DNA from: CAIWTU01 sp035686205
GTDB taxonomy: Bacteria; Desulfobacterota; Desulfuromonadia; Geobacterales; Geobacteraceae
Length of the DNA: 18,075 bases
Assembly: GCA_035686205.1 (NCBI GenBank)
Contig: DASRZQ010000186.1
Coordinates: forward strand, 1 to 18,075
Direction of reading: 5' to 3'
How positions within the stretch are numbered: position 1 is the first letter of the stretch; each line of letters starts with the position of its first letter. Shown piece by piece: positions 7,285 through 16,495 of the stretch. The notes beneath the pieces are model-generated. The model saw only the letters and a list, made by a program, of their open reading frames with translations. It was not told the DNA's origin and ran no database searches. The position numbers and the translations under genes are program-made.

Positions 7285-9221
7285 AAGAGATCAGCTACGT
7301 CAGGGATAATTCCGGGTCGAACGGAAATCTGTTCTGGCTTTCCGTGGTTGTCGCGGCCATGTTCTTTCTCCTTCTCATGCGGCTTCTTTACTTGCAGGTA
7401 TTAAAAACCGGCAGCTACCAGGACCTGTCCGAGAGCAACCGTCTTCGCACGGTTCCCGTGGCTGCCTCACGCGGAACCGTCTTTGACAGAAACGGCAAGG
7501 TGCTTGTCGGCAACCGCCCCTCTTTCAGCGTTACCGTGATTCCGCAGGAAATTAAGGACAAAAATCTCATTATTGAGCGACTGTCGCGCTTCCTGGGCGT
7601 GGACCGCGCCGAACTTATGGAAAAATGGGAAAAGGGCAAAGGCCGTGCAAAATATTTCCCCGTCATTCTGGCGTCCGGTATCACCCGCGATCAGCTGGAA
7701 ATTATCGAGGAAAACCAGCTCAGTCTTCCCGGGGTCGATATACAGATGCATCCGGTGCGGGATTATCCGAACGGGGTGCTTGCGTCGCACCTTTTGGGAT
7801 ATCTGGGGGAAATGTCCGAAAAGGAGATGGACAGCGATCAGTACAGTGAATACAACCCCGGCGACTACATCGGCAAAAGCGGCATAGAACGGAGCTGGGA
7901 AAAGGAGCTGCACGGCTCCGACGGCGGCCGCCAGCTTGAAGTTGACGCGTTGGGAAGGGTATTGAAAACCGTCAGCGAAGAGCTCCCGACCGTGGGCGAA
8001 AGCCTGGTTCTGACCATCGACCTGGACATGCAGAAAAAAGCCGAAGAGGCGTTCGGCGACCAGGCCGGCGCGGCCGTGGCCATGGATGTGAACAGCGGCG
8101 AGATACTTACCTTTGTAAGCAAGCCGGATTTCGACCCGGCGCTTTTCGCGGAAGGATTGTCCCCGAAGCAGTGGAAGGAGTACGTTGCCGATACGCGTCA
8201 TCCCCTGGAAAACAAGGCGCTGAAAGGCCAGTATCCGCCGGGTTCCACCTTCAAAATCGTCACCGCGCTTGCCGGCCTTGAAGAGGGGCTGGTCGATGAG
8301 GGGAGCACGGTATCCTGCAACGGCTCTTTCAGCCTGGGCAACACGACCTTCAAATGCTGGAACAAGAGGGGACACGGTTCGGTCAACCTGCGCAAGGCCC
8401 TGCGTGAATCCTGCGATGTATATTTTTACAAGCTCGGCGACCGGCTGGGGATCGACAGGATCGCATATTACGCCAAAAAGCTCGGTCTTGGCTCTCCGAC
8501 GGGAATAGGACTGGAGCATGAAAAGGCGGGAATGATTCCTTCAACGGAATGGAAGGAGAAGAGATACAAGACCAAATGGCTGCGGGGGGAAACGATATCC
8601 TGCGCGATCGGCCAGGGTTATGTGCTGGCTACCCCCATTCAGCTGGCCTCAATGATAGCGACGGTGGCGAACGAGGGAACGATCTACAGGCCCCATCTCG
8701 TCAAGCGTGTCCTGGATCCGGAAGGCAGGGTGATCAAGGAATTCCAGCCGGAAATCATAACCCGGTCGAACGGGATAAAGTCTTCCAGTTACCGCCTTGT
8801 CAAGCAGGGCTTGTTCGAGGTGGTCAACGAACCGGGCGGAACCGGCGGCATGGCGCGCCTTTACGAGGTCAAGGTGGCGGGCAAGACCGGCACGTCCCAG
8901 GTGGTCAAACTTCGCGGCAAATCAGGATATCTTCCCTACCAGTACAGGGACCACGCGCTTTTCGTGGCTTTCGCCCCATATGAAAAACCTGAGGTGGCCG
9001 TTGCCGTCGTCGTAGAGCATGGTCTGCACGGCGGGTCGTCCGCCGCCCCCATCGCCGCCAAAATCCTCCGGCAATACTTTGAGGAAAAGGGAGTAATCAA
9101 GAAACCGGTGCCCGTCAAAAATGAAAATTCTTCCGCGGAAGAAGCCGGAACTTCCGATTCCGGGGCAGCTCCCCAGGAGCCAGGACAAACGGAACAAAAC
9201 GAGGGATTGATGAATGATTGA
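7281..9221 (+). CDS. mrdA: Penicillin-binding protein 2 (peptidoglycan DD-transpeptidase)
   Basis: A 646-residue class B PBP of the elongasome that cross-links peptidoglycan during side-wall growth, in complex with RodA. It has one N-terminal membrane helix (about residues 17-40) and a PBP dimerisation domain (SRGTVFDRNG at 63-72, DYPNG and HLLGYLG at 161-176, GKSGIERSWEKEL at 198-210). The transpeptidase domain has SxxK as S322-T-F-K325 (PPGSTFKI), SxN as S377-C-D379 and KTG as K535-T-G537. An SCD tripeptide at the second motif is also seen in other PBP2s. The last 35 residues are low-complexity and acidic (E, S, G, Q), probably a disordered tail. The start at 7281 overlaps the mreD stop and has AGAGAGGA upstream; the frame is open further upstream inside mreD, but that part is an off-frame read of mreD. 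Confidence 0.96.
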   Translation: MKEISYVRDNSGSNGNLFWLSVVVAAMFFLLLMRLLYLQVLKTGSYQDLSESNRLRTVPVAASRGTVFDRNGKVLVGNRPSFSVTVIPQEIKDKNLIIERLSRFLGVDRAELMEKWEKGKGRAKYFPVILASGITRDQLEIIEENQLSLPGVDIQMHPVRDYPNGVLASHLLGYLGEMSEKEMDSDQYSEYNPGDYIGKSGIERSWEKELHGSDGGRQLEVDALGRVLKTVSEELPTVGESLVLTIDLDMQKKAEEAFGDQAGAAVAMDVNSGEILTFVSKPDFDPALFAEGLSPKQWKEYVADTRHPLENKALKGQYPPGSTFKIVTALAGLEEGLVDEGSTVSCNGSFSLGNTTFKCWNKRGHGSVNLRKALRESCDVYFYKLGDRLGIDRIAYYAKKLGLGSPTGIGLEHEKAGMIPSTEWKEKRYKTKWLRGETISCAIGQGYVLATPIQLASMIATVANEGTIYRPHLVKRVLDPEGRVIKEFQPEIITRSNGIKSSSYRLVKQGLFEVVNEPGGTGGMARLYEVKVAGKTGTSQVVKLRGKSGYLPYQYRDHALFVAFAPYEKPEVAVAVVVEHGLHGGSSAAPIAAKILRQYFEEKGVIKKPVPVKNENSSAEEAGTSDSGAAPQEPGQTEQNEGLMND

Positions 9222-10314
9222 CAGGAGACTGTTCACGCATTTCGACTGGGGGTTTCTCCTCCTGGTGCTTCTGATCGCAGGGATAGGCGTAGTCAATATC
9301 GCCAGCGCAACAGCGTCTTATCACACTACCGGCATTCCCTATTACGCAAAACAGATATACTGGGTGATCGGAGGGATTTTCCTGATCGTAACCCTTTGCA
9401 GCTTCGATTATCATATTCTGGAGGACCTGTCCTGGTGGGCGTACGGTGTCCTGATGTTCCTGCTGGTGGTCGTCCTGGTGGTCGGCAGGAGTTCCATGGG
9501 AGCGACCCGCTGGCTGAATCTCGGTTTTTTCAGTTTCCAGCCCTCCGAGCTGATGAAGATCGTCATAGTCATGGTTTTTGCCCGCTATTTTACCGAAAAG
9601 GCCGAATTGACCGGTCTCGGCTTCAGGGACCTGCTGTATCCCTTCCTGATAATTATCGGTCCCGTGCTCCTGATCATGAAACAACCGGACCTGGGCACGG
9701 CAATGCTGGTATTCCTCGTTGCTTCATCAATCCTGATGTTTGTCGGGATTCGGCTCTCTACGCTCGTTTCCATTGTCCTGGGGGCAATACCCGCGTTTTT
9801 TCTCGCATGGCATTTCCATCTTCGCGATTACCAGAAGGAACGCCTCCTCAATTTCCTCGATCCGGAAAGGGACCCGCTGGGAAGCGGATACCACATCATC
9901 CAGAGCAAGATCGCGGTCGGCTCCGGAGGGTTTCTGGGCAAGGGGTTCATGCAGGGGACCCAGTCGCAGCTGCATTTTCTGCCCGAGCAGCATACCGATT
10001 TCGCATTCTCGGTATTTTCCGAGGAGTGGGGTTTCGCGGGCTGCCTGGTCGTCATGGTTCTGTACTTTTCACTGATATTCTGGGGACTGAACGTGGCGAA
10101 GAAGTGCAATGACAGGTTCGGGAAACTGCTGGCGGTGGGCGTCACGGCCATGCTTTTCTGGCACATCATGATCAATATAGGCATGGTAATAGGGATTTTC
10201 CCGGTTGTGGGAGTGCCTCTCCCGTTATTCTCCTACGGCGGCACGTCGATGATTACCTCGATGGTCGGGGCTGCCATTCTGCTCAATATACAGATGCGCC
10301 GGTTCATGTTCTAG
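9214..10314 (+). CDS. rodA: Rod shape-determining SEDS glycosyltransferase RodA
   Basis: A 366-residue polytopic SEDS protein (about ten membrane helices) that polymerises lipid II into glycan strands for cell elongation, with PBP2 as partner. Typical motifs are GATRWLNLGFFSFQPSELMK (residues 96-115), MKQPDLGTAM, the loop segment AVGSGGFLGKGFMQGTQSQL, then FLPEQHTDFAFSVFSEEWGF, and the C-terminal GVPLPLFSYGGTSMI. Length equals E. coli RodA (370). The ATG overlaps the mrdA stop by 8 bases, with GAGGGATTGA as a possible ribosome site. It closes the mreC-mreD-mrdA-rodA operon; only about 40 bases separate it from the convergent HD-GYP gene, and I see no strong terminator there. Confidence 0.96.
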   Translation: MIDRRLFTHFDWGFLLLVLLIAGIGVVNIASATASYHTTGIPYYAKQIYWVIGGIFLIVTLCSFDYHILEDLSWWAYGVLMFLLVVVLVVGRSSMGATRWLNLGFFSFQPSELMKIVIVMVFARYFTEKAELTGLGFRDLLYPFLIIIGPVLLIMKQPDLGTAMLVFLVASSILMFVGIRLSTLVSIVLGAIPAFFLAWHFHLRDYQKERLLNFLDPERDPLGSGYHIIQSKIAVGSGGFLGKGFMQGTQSQLHFLPEQHTDFAFSVFSEEWGFAGCLVVMVLYFSLIFWGLNVAKKCNDRFGKLLAVGVTAMLFWHIMINIGMVIGIFPVVGVPLPLFSYGGTSMITSMVGAAILLNIQMRRFMF

Positions 10315-10354
10315 GGCTTTTGCCGGAGAGGCACGACATTCGGGGAAACCTCAC

Positions 10355-11455
10355 TCAGCGGGAAGCAGAGTCGGGCATGGTTGAAAAGATCCCGTCAAAC
10401 GCGGGCGCCGACTTTTTGAAGGCAAGCAGGACCTCAGGGTCGAAATGCCCGGGCAGGGTTCTTCCGTCGCCGCACCGGATGATTTCGCAAGTTCTTTCAT
10501 GATCCAGCGCCGGCTTGTACGGGCGTTTGCTCCTCAGGGCGTCATACTGGTCGACCAGTATGACGATCCTCCCCTCGACCGGAATATCTTCGCCTTTGAG
10601 ACCGAAGGGGTACCCGGTGCCGTCCCATCTTTCGTGGTGCGCGATGGCAATGCGTTCTGCCATCTGGATGCTTTCGTGTGTCGATCCGTACAGGATCCTG
10701 TTGCCCACAATGGTGTGACTCTTCATGATCTCGAATTCTTCCGGTGTGAGCGGTTCGGGCTTCAGAAGTATACTGTCGGAGATGGCAATCTTGCCTATGT
10801 CGTGCATGCTGCTTGCGTAGGCTATTGTTTCGACGAAATCCGCGGGCATCCCCATATCTTCGGCGAGTTTTCTGGAATAAAGGCCGATCCGCCTGATGTG
10901 GGTTCCCGTGAGATCATCCCTGTATTCCGCGGCCGCCATCAGTCGGAGTATCATTTCCCTGCCTGCGTCTTTTACCTGCCGCAACACTTCATTCACCTTC
11001 GACAGCGCTTCGGACAGCTCCCGTGTTCTTTTGTCGACGGTTTCCTTAAGCGTGCGCGTGTAGTTCTTTTCCAGCTCCAGAAGTTTTCTGTGCTTTATTG
11101 CCTTGCCCATGGAATGGAAAAGCTGCTCGGGCTTGTACGGCTTGATCAGGAAATCGAAAGCTCCCTTTTTTATCGCTTCGACGGCCGTTTCCAGGTCGGC
11201 GTAGGCGGTCATCAGGATTACCGGCACTTCCGGTTCGACCCTGTGGACTATGTCCAGAAAATCCAGCCCGGTGACGCTGGGCATTTTTATGTCCGTCAAT
11301 ACCGCGTCGATCCGGCCGTCCCGCATTGCCTCAAGTGCATTTGATACATTGTCGCAGGTCGTGACACGATAACCCGAGCGGCTCAGAAGAAGACTTATCA
11401 TATCCAGGTTCTGGCAGTCGTCGTCGACGACGAGTATATTCTCTCCGTTTGACAT
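10355..11455 (-). CDS. Response regulator with HD-GYP cyclic-di-GMP phosphodiesterase domain
   Basis: A 366-residue RpfG-type regulator. Residues 5-120 are a receiver domain with the acidic pocket D11/D12, phosphoacceptor D55 (LTDIKMP), T83 and K105 (LIKPYKP). A helical linker (about 121-165, probably coiled coil) leads to the HD-GYP domain with MHDIGK (H218, D219), HHERWDGTGYPFGL (HHE 273-275, GYP 281-283) and VDQYDALRSKRPYK. All signature residues of active phosphodiesterases appear present, so it probably lowers c-di-GMP when phosphorylated. It follows the hybrid kinase on the same strand after 143 bases, and has its own strong ribosome site, GGAGGT 6 bases before the ATG. The kinase is its likely but unproven partner. 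No DNA-binding domain is present. Confidence 0.93.
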   Translation of the reverse strand: MSNGENILVVDDDCQNLDMISLLLSRSGYRVTTCDNVSNALEAMRDGRIDAVLTDIKMPSVTGLDFLDIVHRVEPEVPVILMTAYADLETAVEAIKKGAFDFLIKPYKPEQLFHSMGKAIKHRKLLELEKNYTRTLKETVDKRTRELSEALSKVNEVLRQVKDAGREMILRLMAAAEYRDDLTGTHIRRIGLYSRKLAEDMGMPADFVETIAYASSMHDIGKIAISDSILLKPEPLTPEEFEIMKSHTIVGNRILYGSTHESIQMAERIAIAHHERWDGTGYPFGLKGEDIPVEGRIVILVDQYDALRSKRPYKPALDHERTCEIIRCGDGRTLPGHFDPEVLLAFKKSAPAFDGIFSTMPDSASR

Positions 11456-11598
11456 TCCGTTACCTCCGCTGATTTTCCTTCCCGCGTATAAGAGGCCGGG
11501 TCGCAGTCGGTCGTTCCGGACCCGAATGCGGCCTCCCGCCTGCCGACGTTGTCCGGCCCGCGGTTCATGCCGTATCTAACGTGTTCTCAATCCCGGAA
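11456..11598. other. Gap between kinase and HD-GYP genes
   Basis: These 143 bases hold the Shine-Dalgarno of the HD-GYP regulator (GGAGGT on the minus strand at about 11462-11467). I see no convincing ORF, terminator or promoter. Co-transcription with the kinase gene is plausible but not shown by the sequence. Confidence 0.4.
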
Positions 11599-14500
11599 TT
11601 ACAGGTTCCGGTTCCCGTTTCCATCCAGCACCTCCCTGATCTTCTTCAGCAGGTCGCTCGGCAGCACTGGCTTGGCGATAAAATCGAGGCCCATGCCTAA
11701 AATCTCATCCCTGTCAAAAATATCCTCCGGGTAGCCGCTGGTAAAAATGACCTTGCTGTCGGGCCTGATCCTGAATATCTCTTCATATACCTCTTTGCCG
11801 TTTTTTCGCGGCATGATTACGTCAAGAATGCTCAGCTGTATTTTTTCCATGTTTTCCGCGAATTTTTCAACCGCGTTTTCACCGTCCTCCGCTTCGATTA
11901 CCGTGTAGCCGTAACCCTCCAGCACGTTTTTTGTCAGTTCCCGCAACTGGTGGTCGTCTTCCGCCAGCAGAATGGTTTCCGTGCCCGAGCGGGGCATGGC
12001 GGGTTCGGCCGATATCCCGTCCGTTAAGGGTTTTCCGGCGATCAGCGGCAGGTATATCTCGAATGTCGTGCCCTTGCCGGGTTCGCTGAAACAGGTGATG
12101 TATCCATTGTGCTGTTTGATGATGCCGTAAATAATCGACAGACCCAGGCCCGTGCCCTTGCCTACCTCCTTGGTGGTGAAAAACGGTTCGAAAATTTTCT
12201 GCCGGGTCGCCTCGTCCATCCCGGTGCCCGTATCGCACAGCGCAAGAAGGGCATAGCGGCCGGGTTTGCCGTAACCGTGCCTGCTTATGTAATCGCGATC
12301 CAGCTCAACCGGCATGGTGCCGATGGAAAGAGTGCCTCCGAACCGCATGGCGTCAATGGCGTTAGTAGTAAGATTCACCAGGACCTGTTCCATCTGCCCC
12401 GAGTCCGCCATTACGAACAGTTCCTCGTCCGAAACGGATATTTTCAGCTCGGTATCTTCCCTTACCAATATCTGAAGCAGTTTCCGCATTCTGGCCAATA
12501 TTTCGTTCAGGTCTATCGGCCTGAGTTCCATGGCCTGTTTTCTGCCGAAGGCAAGCAGTGATTTCGTCAGCTTGGATGCGCGTTCGGCCGCGGTGAGTAT
12601 CTGATGCAGATATGCATACATGGGGCTCTGTTTTTCCATTTCCGTTTCCATCAGCGACGCAAAACCCATGATGACATTTATGATGTTGTTGAAATCGTGG
12701 GCGATGCCGCCGCTCAGAACCCCGATGGCCTCCATTTTCTGGGCGTGGCGAAGCTGTAACTCCAGGTTCTTGTGCTCGGTCACGTCGATGATGAAACCCT
12801 CCAGGGCAATCAGCCCGCCATCGGAAGAGTAGACTCCACTTCCCTTCTCCCAAACCCATTTCAGGTCCCCGCTGTCGGTAATTATCCGGTAGCTTAGTTC
12901 GTAATTCCTTTTTTCCCGCACAGCGGACTGCACCTCATCCCATACGGAAGCCCGGTCATCGGGATGAATTATTTGCCCGTAGGATGTCCTGCCGTTATTG
13001 ATGAGATCCTCCGGACCGTATCCGGTGAGTCCCAAGCACCCGTCGCTGACGAACTCCATGGTCCAGTCGCGGTCATTCCCACAGCGGTAGGCCATCCCGG
13101 GCAGGTTTCCCATGAGGGTCGCCAGGGCGCGCTGGCTTTCCTGGAGCGCCATGAGGGCCTTTTTGAGTTCCGTTATATCCAGAGTAACGGCCACGATTCC
13201 GCCGAGCTGACCGTCCTTTCTGTTGAAGGTTGCCTTGTAGAAGACAAGGTCGCGCCATTCGCCGTTTATTTGCCTTGCACGTGATTCATAGGTTTGCATG
13301 CCGGGTGAGCGCAACAGGATTTCATCCACCGCATGGTGCATTGCGGCGCTTTCTTTTTCGAAAATATCATGAACTCTGGCGCCGATTATTTTTTCCTTGG
13401 GAATCCCCAGAAATTCGGACATGGCTGTGTTGCAGCCGAAATATCTGCCGCTCGTGTCCTTGCAGTAAATCCAGGCCGGTATGGCATCAATGAGTGACTG
13501 CTGGAAGTGGAGCTGTTCCAGCAGATCGTTCTCCGCCTTCCTGCTCATGGTAATATCCTGCATGAAACCGTGAAGGAACAGAGGGTTGCCCTCCTCGTCC
13601 TTTACGAAAAGAGCTTTGTCGTGTAACCATACGACTGTTCCGTTTTTTGCGATCATTCGATATTCGGAATCGAAAGGAAGCAGGTTATTGCGGCAGGAAT
13701 CGACCTCCTCCATGACCCGGTCAAGGTCTTCGGGATAAAGCAGTTTTCGCCACAAATCGGGGTCGGCCATCCATTCAGCCTGGGTGTAGCCGAGTATATC
13801 TTCGACCTGCGGGCTTATGAAGTGGGTACTGCTTGAGTCATCAAGCGCGGCTATGTAGGTGATCGCCGGGATATTCTCGATAAGCGTGCGGTATTTGGCT
13901 TCGGCCGAGGCCAGCTCTTCTTCAATCAGCTGGCGTTCGGAGATTTCATTCTCCAGCTTTTTGCTGTAAAAAAATATTTTCCGGGCGTTCCGGCCGGCCT
14001 TCAAGGCAAAATAAAGCGCCAGGGAAAGAAGCAGAAATACAACGAAAACCAGAACCAGGATAGCGATATCAATCGTCGAGCGGATTGAAGAGGAGGAAAA
14101 GACGTTTTCCCGCATTATCATGGCCTGCGCCAGAAGCAGTGTAATGAACAGGCCGCCGATGCCGGCGATAATCGGGAGCCATTCGGAATCCGCGCGTTGC
14201 AGGGCATGCGCGATAACACCCGAACCGAGGACCGTAAGCCCCACTGCGGTGTGCACGGCCATCGCTTTCATTCCGGACCAGGTGTATGCCTCGGGGGCTC
14301 CGCTGAGATAGCCCCACAATGCAATCACTCCAAAACCGGAAATCAGTGCTCCCGCGACTCCGGCGCACATGCCGGTGCGTTTTGTCCATGCTCTCAGGCT
14401 TGCAAAGAGGAGGAAAATGCCGGAGAGGGTGAAGCCTATTGACGTATTCGGCGCCATGCGGCCGGGTTTGGGCGTTTTGACGGTGATATATGCTTTCATT

Positions 14501-14817
14501 AATAATTGGTCAATTCCCAGACCGGTGCCGAGGACATATTCCAAAAATGTAAGGAAAGCAATAACCGTTACCAGTGCCCCCGCCACCCGCGCGATAGCGC
14601 GTTTGCCCGAGAGCAGCGAGAGGAAACCCGTCCCGAAGAGCAGAAAGCAGAGAGCGGTGTTGAACTGCATGGAGACAAGTGACCGGTCGATCTGGATAAT
14701 CAGCGGCAAATGACAGATCCACCCCGCAATAACCAGAAGCCCCAGTGCCGCGGTGAAACCGGCGGAGGCAAAAGGTATGAGTTCAAATAACCTTGCCCGA
14801 AAAAGCTTCTGATTCAC
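11599..14817 (-). CDS. Membrane hybrid histidine kinase, eight-helix sensor with three PAS domains and a C-terminal receiver
   Basis: A 1072-residue sensor kinase. About eight membrane helices (residues 12-37, 50-70, 74-95, 125-145, 150-172, 183-203, 213-232, 249-273) form an integral sensory module with a short conserved-looking PGRMAPNTSIGF motif (118-129). A coiled stretch (280-305) leads to PAS1 (about 305-427), PAS2 (435-551) and PAS3 (565-682); each ends with an ITMS, ITEL or VTEH boundary typical of PAS-PAC units. HisKA carries H707 in GGIAHDFNN. HATPase has NLTTNAIDA (815-823), DTGTGM (862-867) and GKGTGLGLSI (886-895). The receiver (948-1065) has EDD (953-955), D999 and K1049. Start is GTG at 14817 with AAAGGACA upstream on the minus strand. 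The ligand is unknown. The likely output is the HD-GYP regulator just downstream. Confidence 0.93.
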   Translation of the reverse strand: MNQKLFRARLFELIPFASAGFTAALGLLVIAGWICHLPLIIQIDRSLVSMQFNTALCFLLFGTGFLSLLSGKRAIARVAGALVTVIAFLTFLEYVLGTGLGIDQLLMKAYITVKTPKPGRMAPNTSIGFTLSGIFLLFASLRAWTKRTGMCAGVAGALISGFGVIALWGYLSGAPEAYTWSGMKAMAVHTAVGLTVLGSGVIAHALQRADSEWLPIIAGIGGLFITLLLAQAMIMRENVFSSSSIRSTIDIAILVLVFVVFLLLSLALYFALKAGRNARKIFFYSKKLENEISERQLIEEELASAEAKYRTLIENIPAITYIAALDDSSSTHFISPQVEDILGYTQAEWMADPDLWRKLLYPEDLDRVMEEVDSCRNNLLPFDSEYRMIAKNGTVVWLHDKALFVKDEEGNPLFLHGFMQDITMSRKAENDLLEQLHFQQSLIDAIPAWIYCKDTSGRYFGCNTAMSEFLGIPKEKIIGARVHDIFEKESAAMHHAVDEILLRSPGMQTYESRARQINGEWRDLVFYKATFNRKDGQLGGIVAVTLDITELKKALMALQESQRALATLMGNLPGMAYRCGNDRDWTMEFVSDGCLGLTGYGPEDLINNGRTSYGQIIHPDDRASVWDEVQSAVREKRNYELSYRIITDSGDLKWVWEKGSGVYSSDGGLIALEGFIIDVTEHKNLELQLRHAQKMEAIGVLSGGIAHDFNNIINVIMGFASLMETEMEKQSPMYAYLHQILTAAERASKLTKSLLAFGRKQAMELRPIDLNEILARMRKLLQILVREDTELKISVSDEELFVMADSGQMEQVLVNLTTNAIDAMRFGGTLSIGTMPVELDRDYISRHGYGKPGRYALLALCDTGTGMDEATRQKIFEPFFTTKEVGKGTGLGLSIIYGIIKQHNGYITCFSEPGKGTTFEIYLPLIAGKPLTDGISAEPAMPRSGTETILLAEDDHQLRELTKNVLEGYGYTVIEAEDGENAVEKFAENMEKIQLSILDVIMPRKNGKEVYEEIFRIRPDSKVIFTSGYPEDIFDRDEILGMGLDFIAKPVLPSDLLKKIREVLDGNGNRNL

Positions 14818-15157
14818 GGCTTGTCCTTTTATTTATTCGTAAAGCTGTAACATGTTAAATAGTGATATTAAGCAAAAAACCTGAAATAAATTTTATACAT
14901 AGACTGGTGAATTTAATTAAATCACTGTTTTGTTCGCGATTATGCTGCGGCAGACCTGAAAAATATTTATGTCCACAGGTAATTAACGATAACAGGTATT
15001 AGAATAATTTCAAATAACGACTCCCATTTACCGAATCCTGCGGCATCCGCGATTGCATCCGGTTCGCTCGCCAGCCTTTACAGAAGCGGCAGCGGACCGA
15101 AACGGCTGCCATCCTCCCCGGCTTGACACGGCTCTTGTTTCCGGATACCGTTGTTTC
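14818..15157. promoter_or_regulatory. Divergent intergenic region with AT-rich near-palindrome
   Basis: This 340-base region separates the minus-strand kinase from the plus-strand exporter and should hold promoters for both. Bases 14818-15010 are clearly AT-rich. A near-palindrome GTGAATTTAATTAAATCAC (14907-14925) has a perfectly self-complementary 12-base centre, ATTTAATTAAAT, and could be an operator. Its half-sites do not match CRP or FNR spacing. On the minus strand TATAAA at about 14892-14897 could be a -10 for the kinase, but the matching -35 (TTAATT) is weak. Bases 15011-15157 are GC-rich without clear signals; the exporter frame is open back to 15053, but that extension looks unlike a protein start. 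Confidence 0.35.
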
Positions 15158-16432
15158 ATGAGCGGTGAATCGGGATACGGGGCGGCGCAAATGGAACTCG
15201 CGAAAGACCTGGGAGAAGGAAGGATAACCCTGCGGTTGGTGCTGAGGGCTTTCAGGTACAGGAATTACCGTCTGTACTTTACCGGCCAGGGCCTTTCGTT
15301 GTTCGGCACCTGGATGCAGCATACCGCCATGAGCTGGCTGGTGTACCGCTTGTCCGGCTCCGCCCTGCTGTTAGGCCTGACGGGCTTTGCCGGCCAGATT
15401 CCTTCATTCCTGCTGACCCCCGTTGCCGGCGTTTTCGCTGACAGGGTGGAGCGGCGCCGGCTCCTGCTCTGGACCCAGGTGTTTGCCATGTTGCAGGCCA
15501 CGGCGATGGCAGCCCTGGTTATCACGGGAGAGGTCCGCGTCTGGCATATCATCGCTCTCAGTTTTGTTCTCGGCACGGTGAACGCATTCGATATTCCGGC
15601 GCGCCATTCTTTTGTGGTCGACATGGTCGACAACAGGGATGACATCGGCAACGCGATCGCCCTCAATTCGTCCATGTTCCACGGCGCGCGACTTGCCGGT
15701 CCTGCGGTCGCCGGCCTGCTCATCGGCTCATACGGTGAGGGCATTTGCTTTATCCTGAATGCCGTCAGTTTCCTTGCGGTAATAGTCGCCCTGCTGGCGA
15801 TGAAGATCCGGCCGAGGGAAAAGAGACTCCCGGGGAGTCCGGTATTGAGGGAACTTTTCGAAGGGCTGGACTATGCCTTTGCCTCCGTACCGATTAAAAA
15901 CGTACTGTTGCTGGTCGGACTGGTCAGCCTGGCGGGAATGCCTTACATAGTGCTGATGCCTGTTTTCGCAAGGGATATCCTCGGGGGAGGGCCTCAGACG
16001 CTCGGGTTCCTGATGGCTTCATCGGGGATGGGGGCCTTTGCGGGGACCCTGTTTCTTGCGTCGCGCAGGAACGCGCAGGGGCTGGGCAAGATCGTTTATG
16101 GGGCCGCGATCATTTATTTCCTGGGAATTGTCGCCTTTTCCCTGTCGAAGACCCTGTCGTTGTCAATGATCTGCCTTTTTGCCGCGGGATTGGGACTTGT
16201 GGTTCAGGTTGCTTCGGGAAATACAATACTCCAGACGATAGTGGATGAGGACAAAAGGGGGAGGGTGATGAGCCTTTTCAATATGGCCTTCCTGGGAATG
16301 GCGCCATTCGGCAATCTTCTGGCGGGAGGGATGGCGAGCGGTATCGGCGTTCCGTTCACCCTGCTTCTTTGCGCGGTTGTCTGCCTGGCCGGATCACTCA
16401 GGTTCGCGGGGAAACTGAAAGCCTTTCCGTAA
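15158..16432 (+). CDS. MFS transporter, EntS-like exporter family
   Basis: From this start the protein has 424 residues and about twelve membrane helices. The N-terminal ALRAFRYRNYRLYFTGQGLS-type run, followed by GTWMQHTAMSWLVYRLSGSA, and the loop GVFADRVERRRLLLWTQ match the major facilitator subfamily that includes enterobactin exporter EntS and related drug or siderophore exporters. VNAFDIPARHSFVVDMV and LNSSMFHGARLAGPAVAGLL are also typical of that group. It probably moves a small molecule out of the cell across the inner membrane by proton antiport; the substrate is unknown and no biosynthetic genes are nearby. Start choice is weakly supported: ATG 15158 and ATG 15191 both lack a good ribosome site. 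It runs divergently from the kinase and convergently with the TraB gene. Confidence 0.85.
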   Translation: MSGESGYGAAQMELAKDLGEGRITLRLVLRAFRYRNYRLYFTGQGLSLFGTWMQHTAMSWLVYRLSGSALLLGLTGFAGQIPSFLLTPVAGVFADRVERRRLLLWTQVFAMLQATAMAALVITGEVRVWHIIALSFVLGTVNAFDIPARHSFVVDMVDNRDDIGNAIALNSSMFHGARLAGPAVAGLLIGSYGEGICFILNAVSFLAVIVALLAMKIRPREKRLPGSPVLRELFEGLDYAFASVPIKNVLLLVGLVSLAGMPYIVLMPVFARDILGGGPQTLGFLMASSGMGAFAGTLFLASRRNAQGLGKIVYGAAIIYFLGIVAFSLSKTLSLSMICLFAAGLGLVVQVASGNTILQTIVDEDKRGRVMSLFNMAFLGMAPFGNLLAGGMASGIGVPFTLLLCAVVCLAGSLRFAGKLKAFP

Positions 16433-16495
16433 ATGGGCAATGGGGACGCGAACCGTCAGCGTTGTTAACGGAAAAGCTCTTCCCGACCGGCGCCG

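Noticed and set aside
7467..8519. 350-codon open frame on the minus strand
   Set aside because: Antisense to the mrdA coding region, whose active-site motifs are all intact; no ribosome site and no recognisable motifs.
10445..11344. 299-codon open frame on the plus strand
   Set aside because: Antisense to the HD-GYP regulator, where D55, the HD and the GYP motifs are in frame on the other strand.
15053..15157. N-terminal extension of the MFS exporter
   Set aside because: The frame is open, but the 35 residues are rich in P, R and C, unlike the start of an MFS protein, and no better ribosome site is present.
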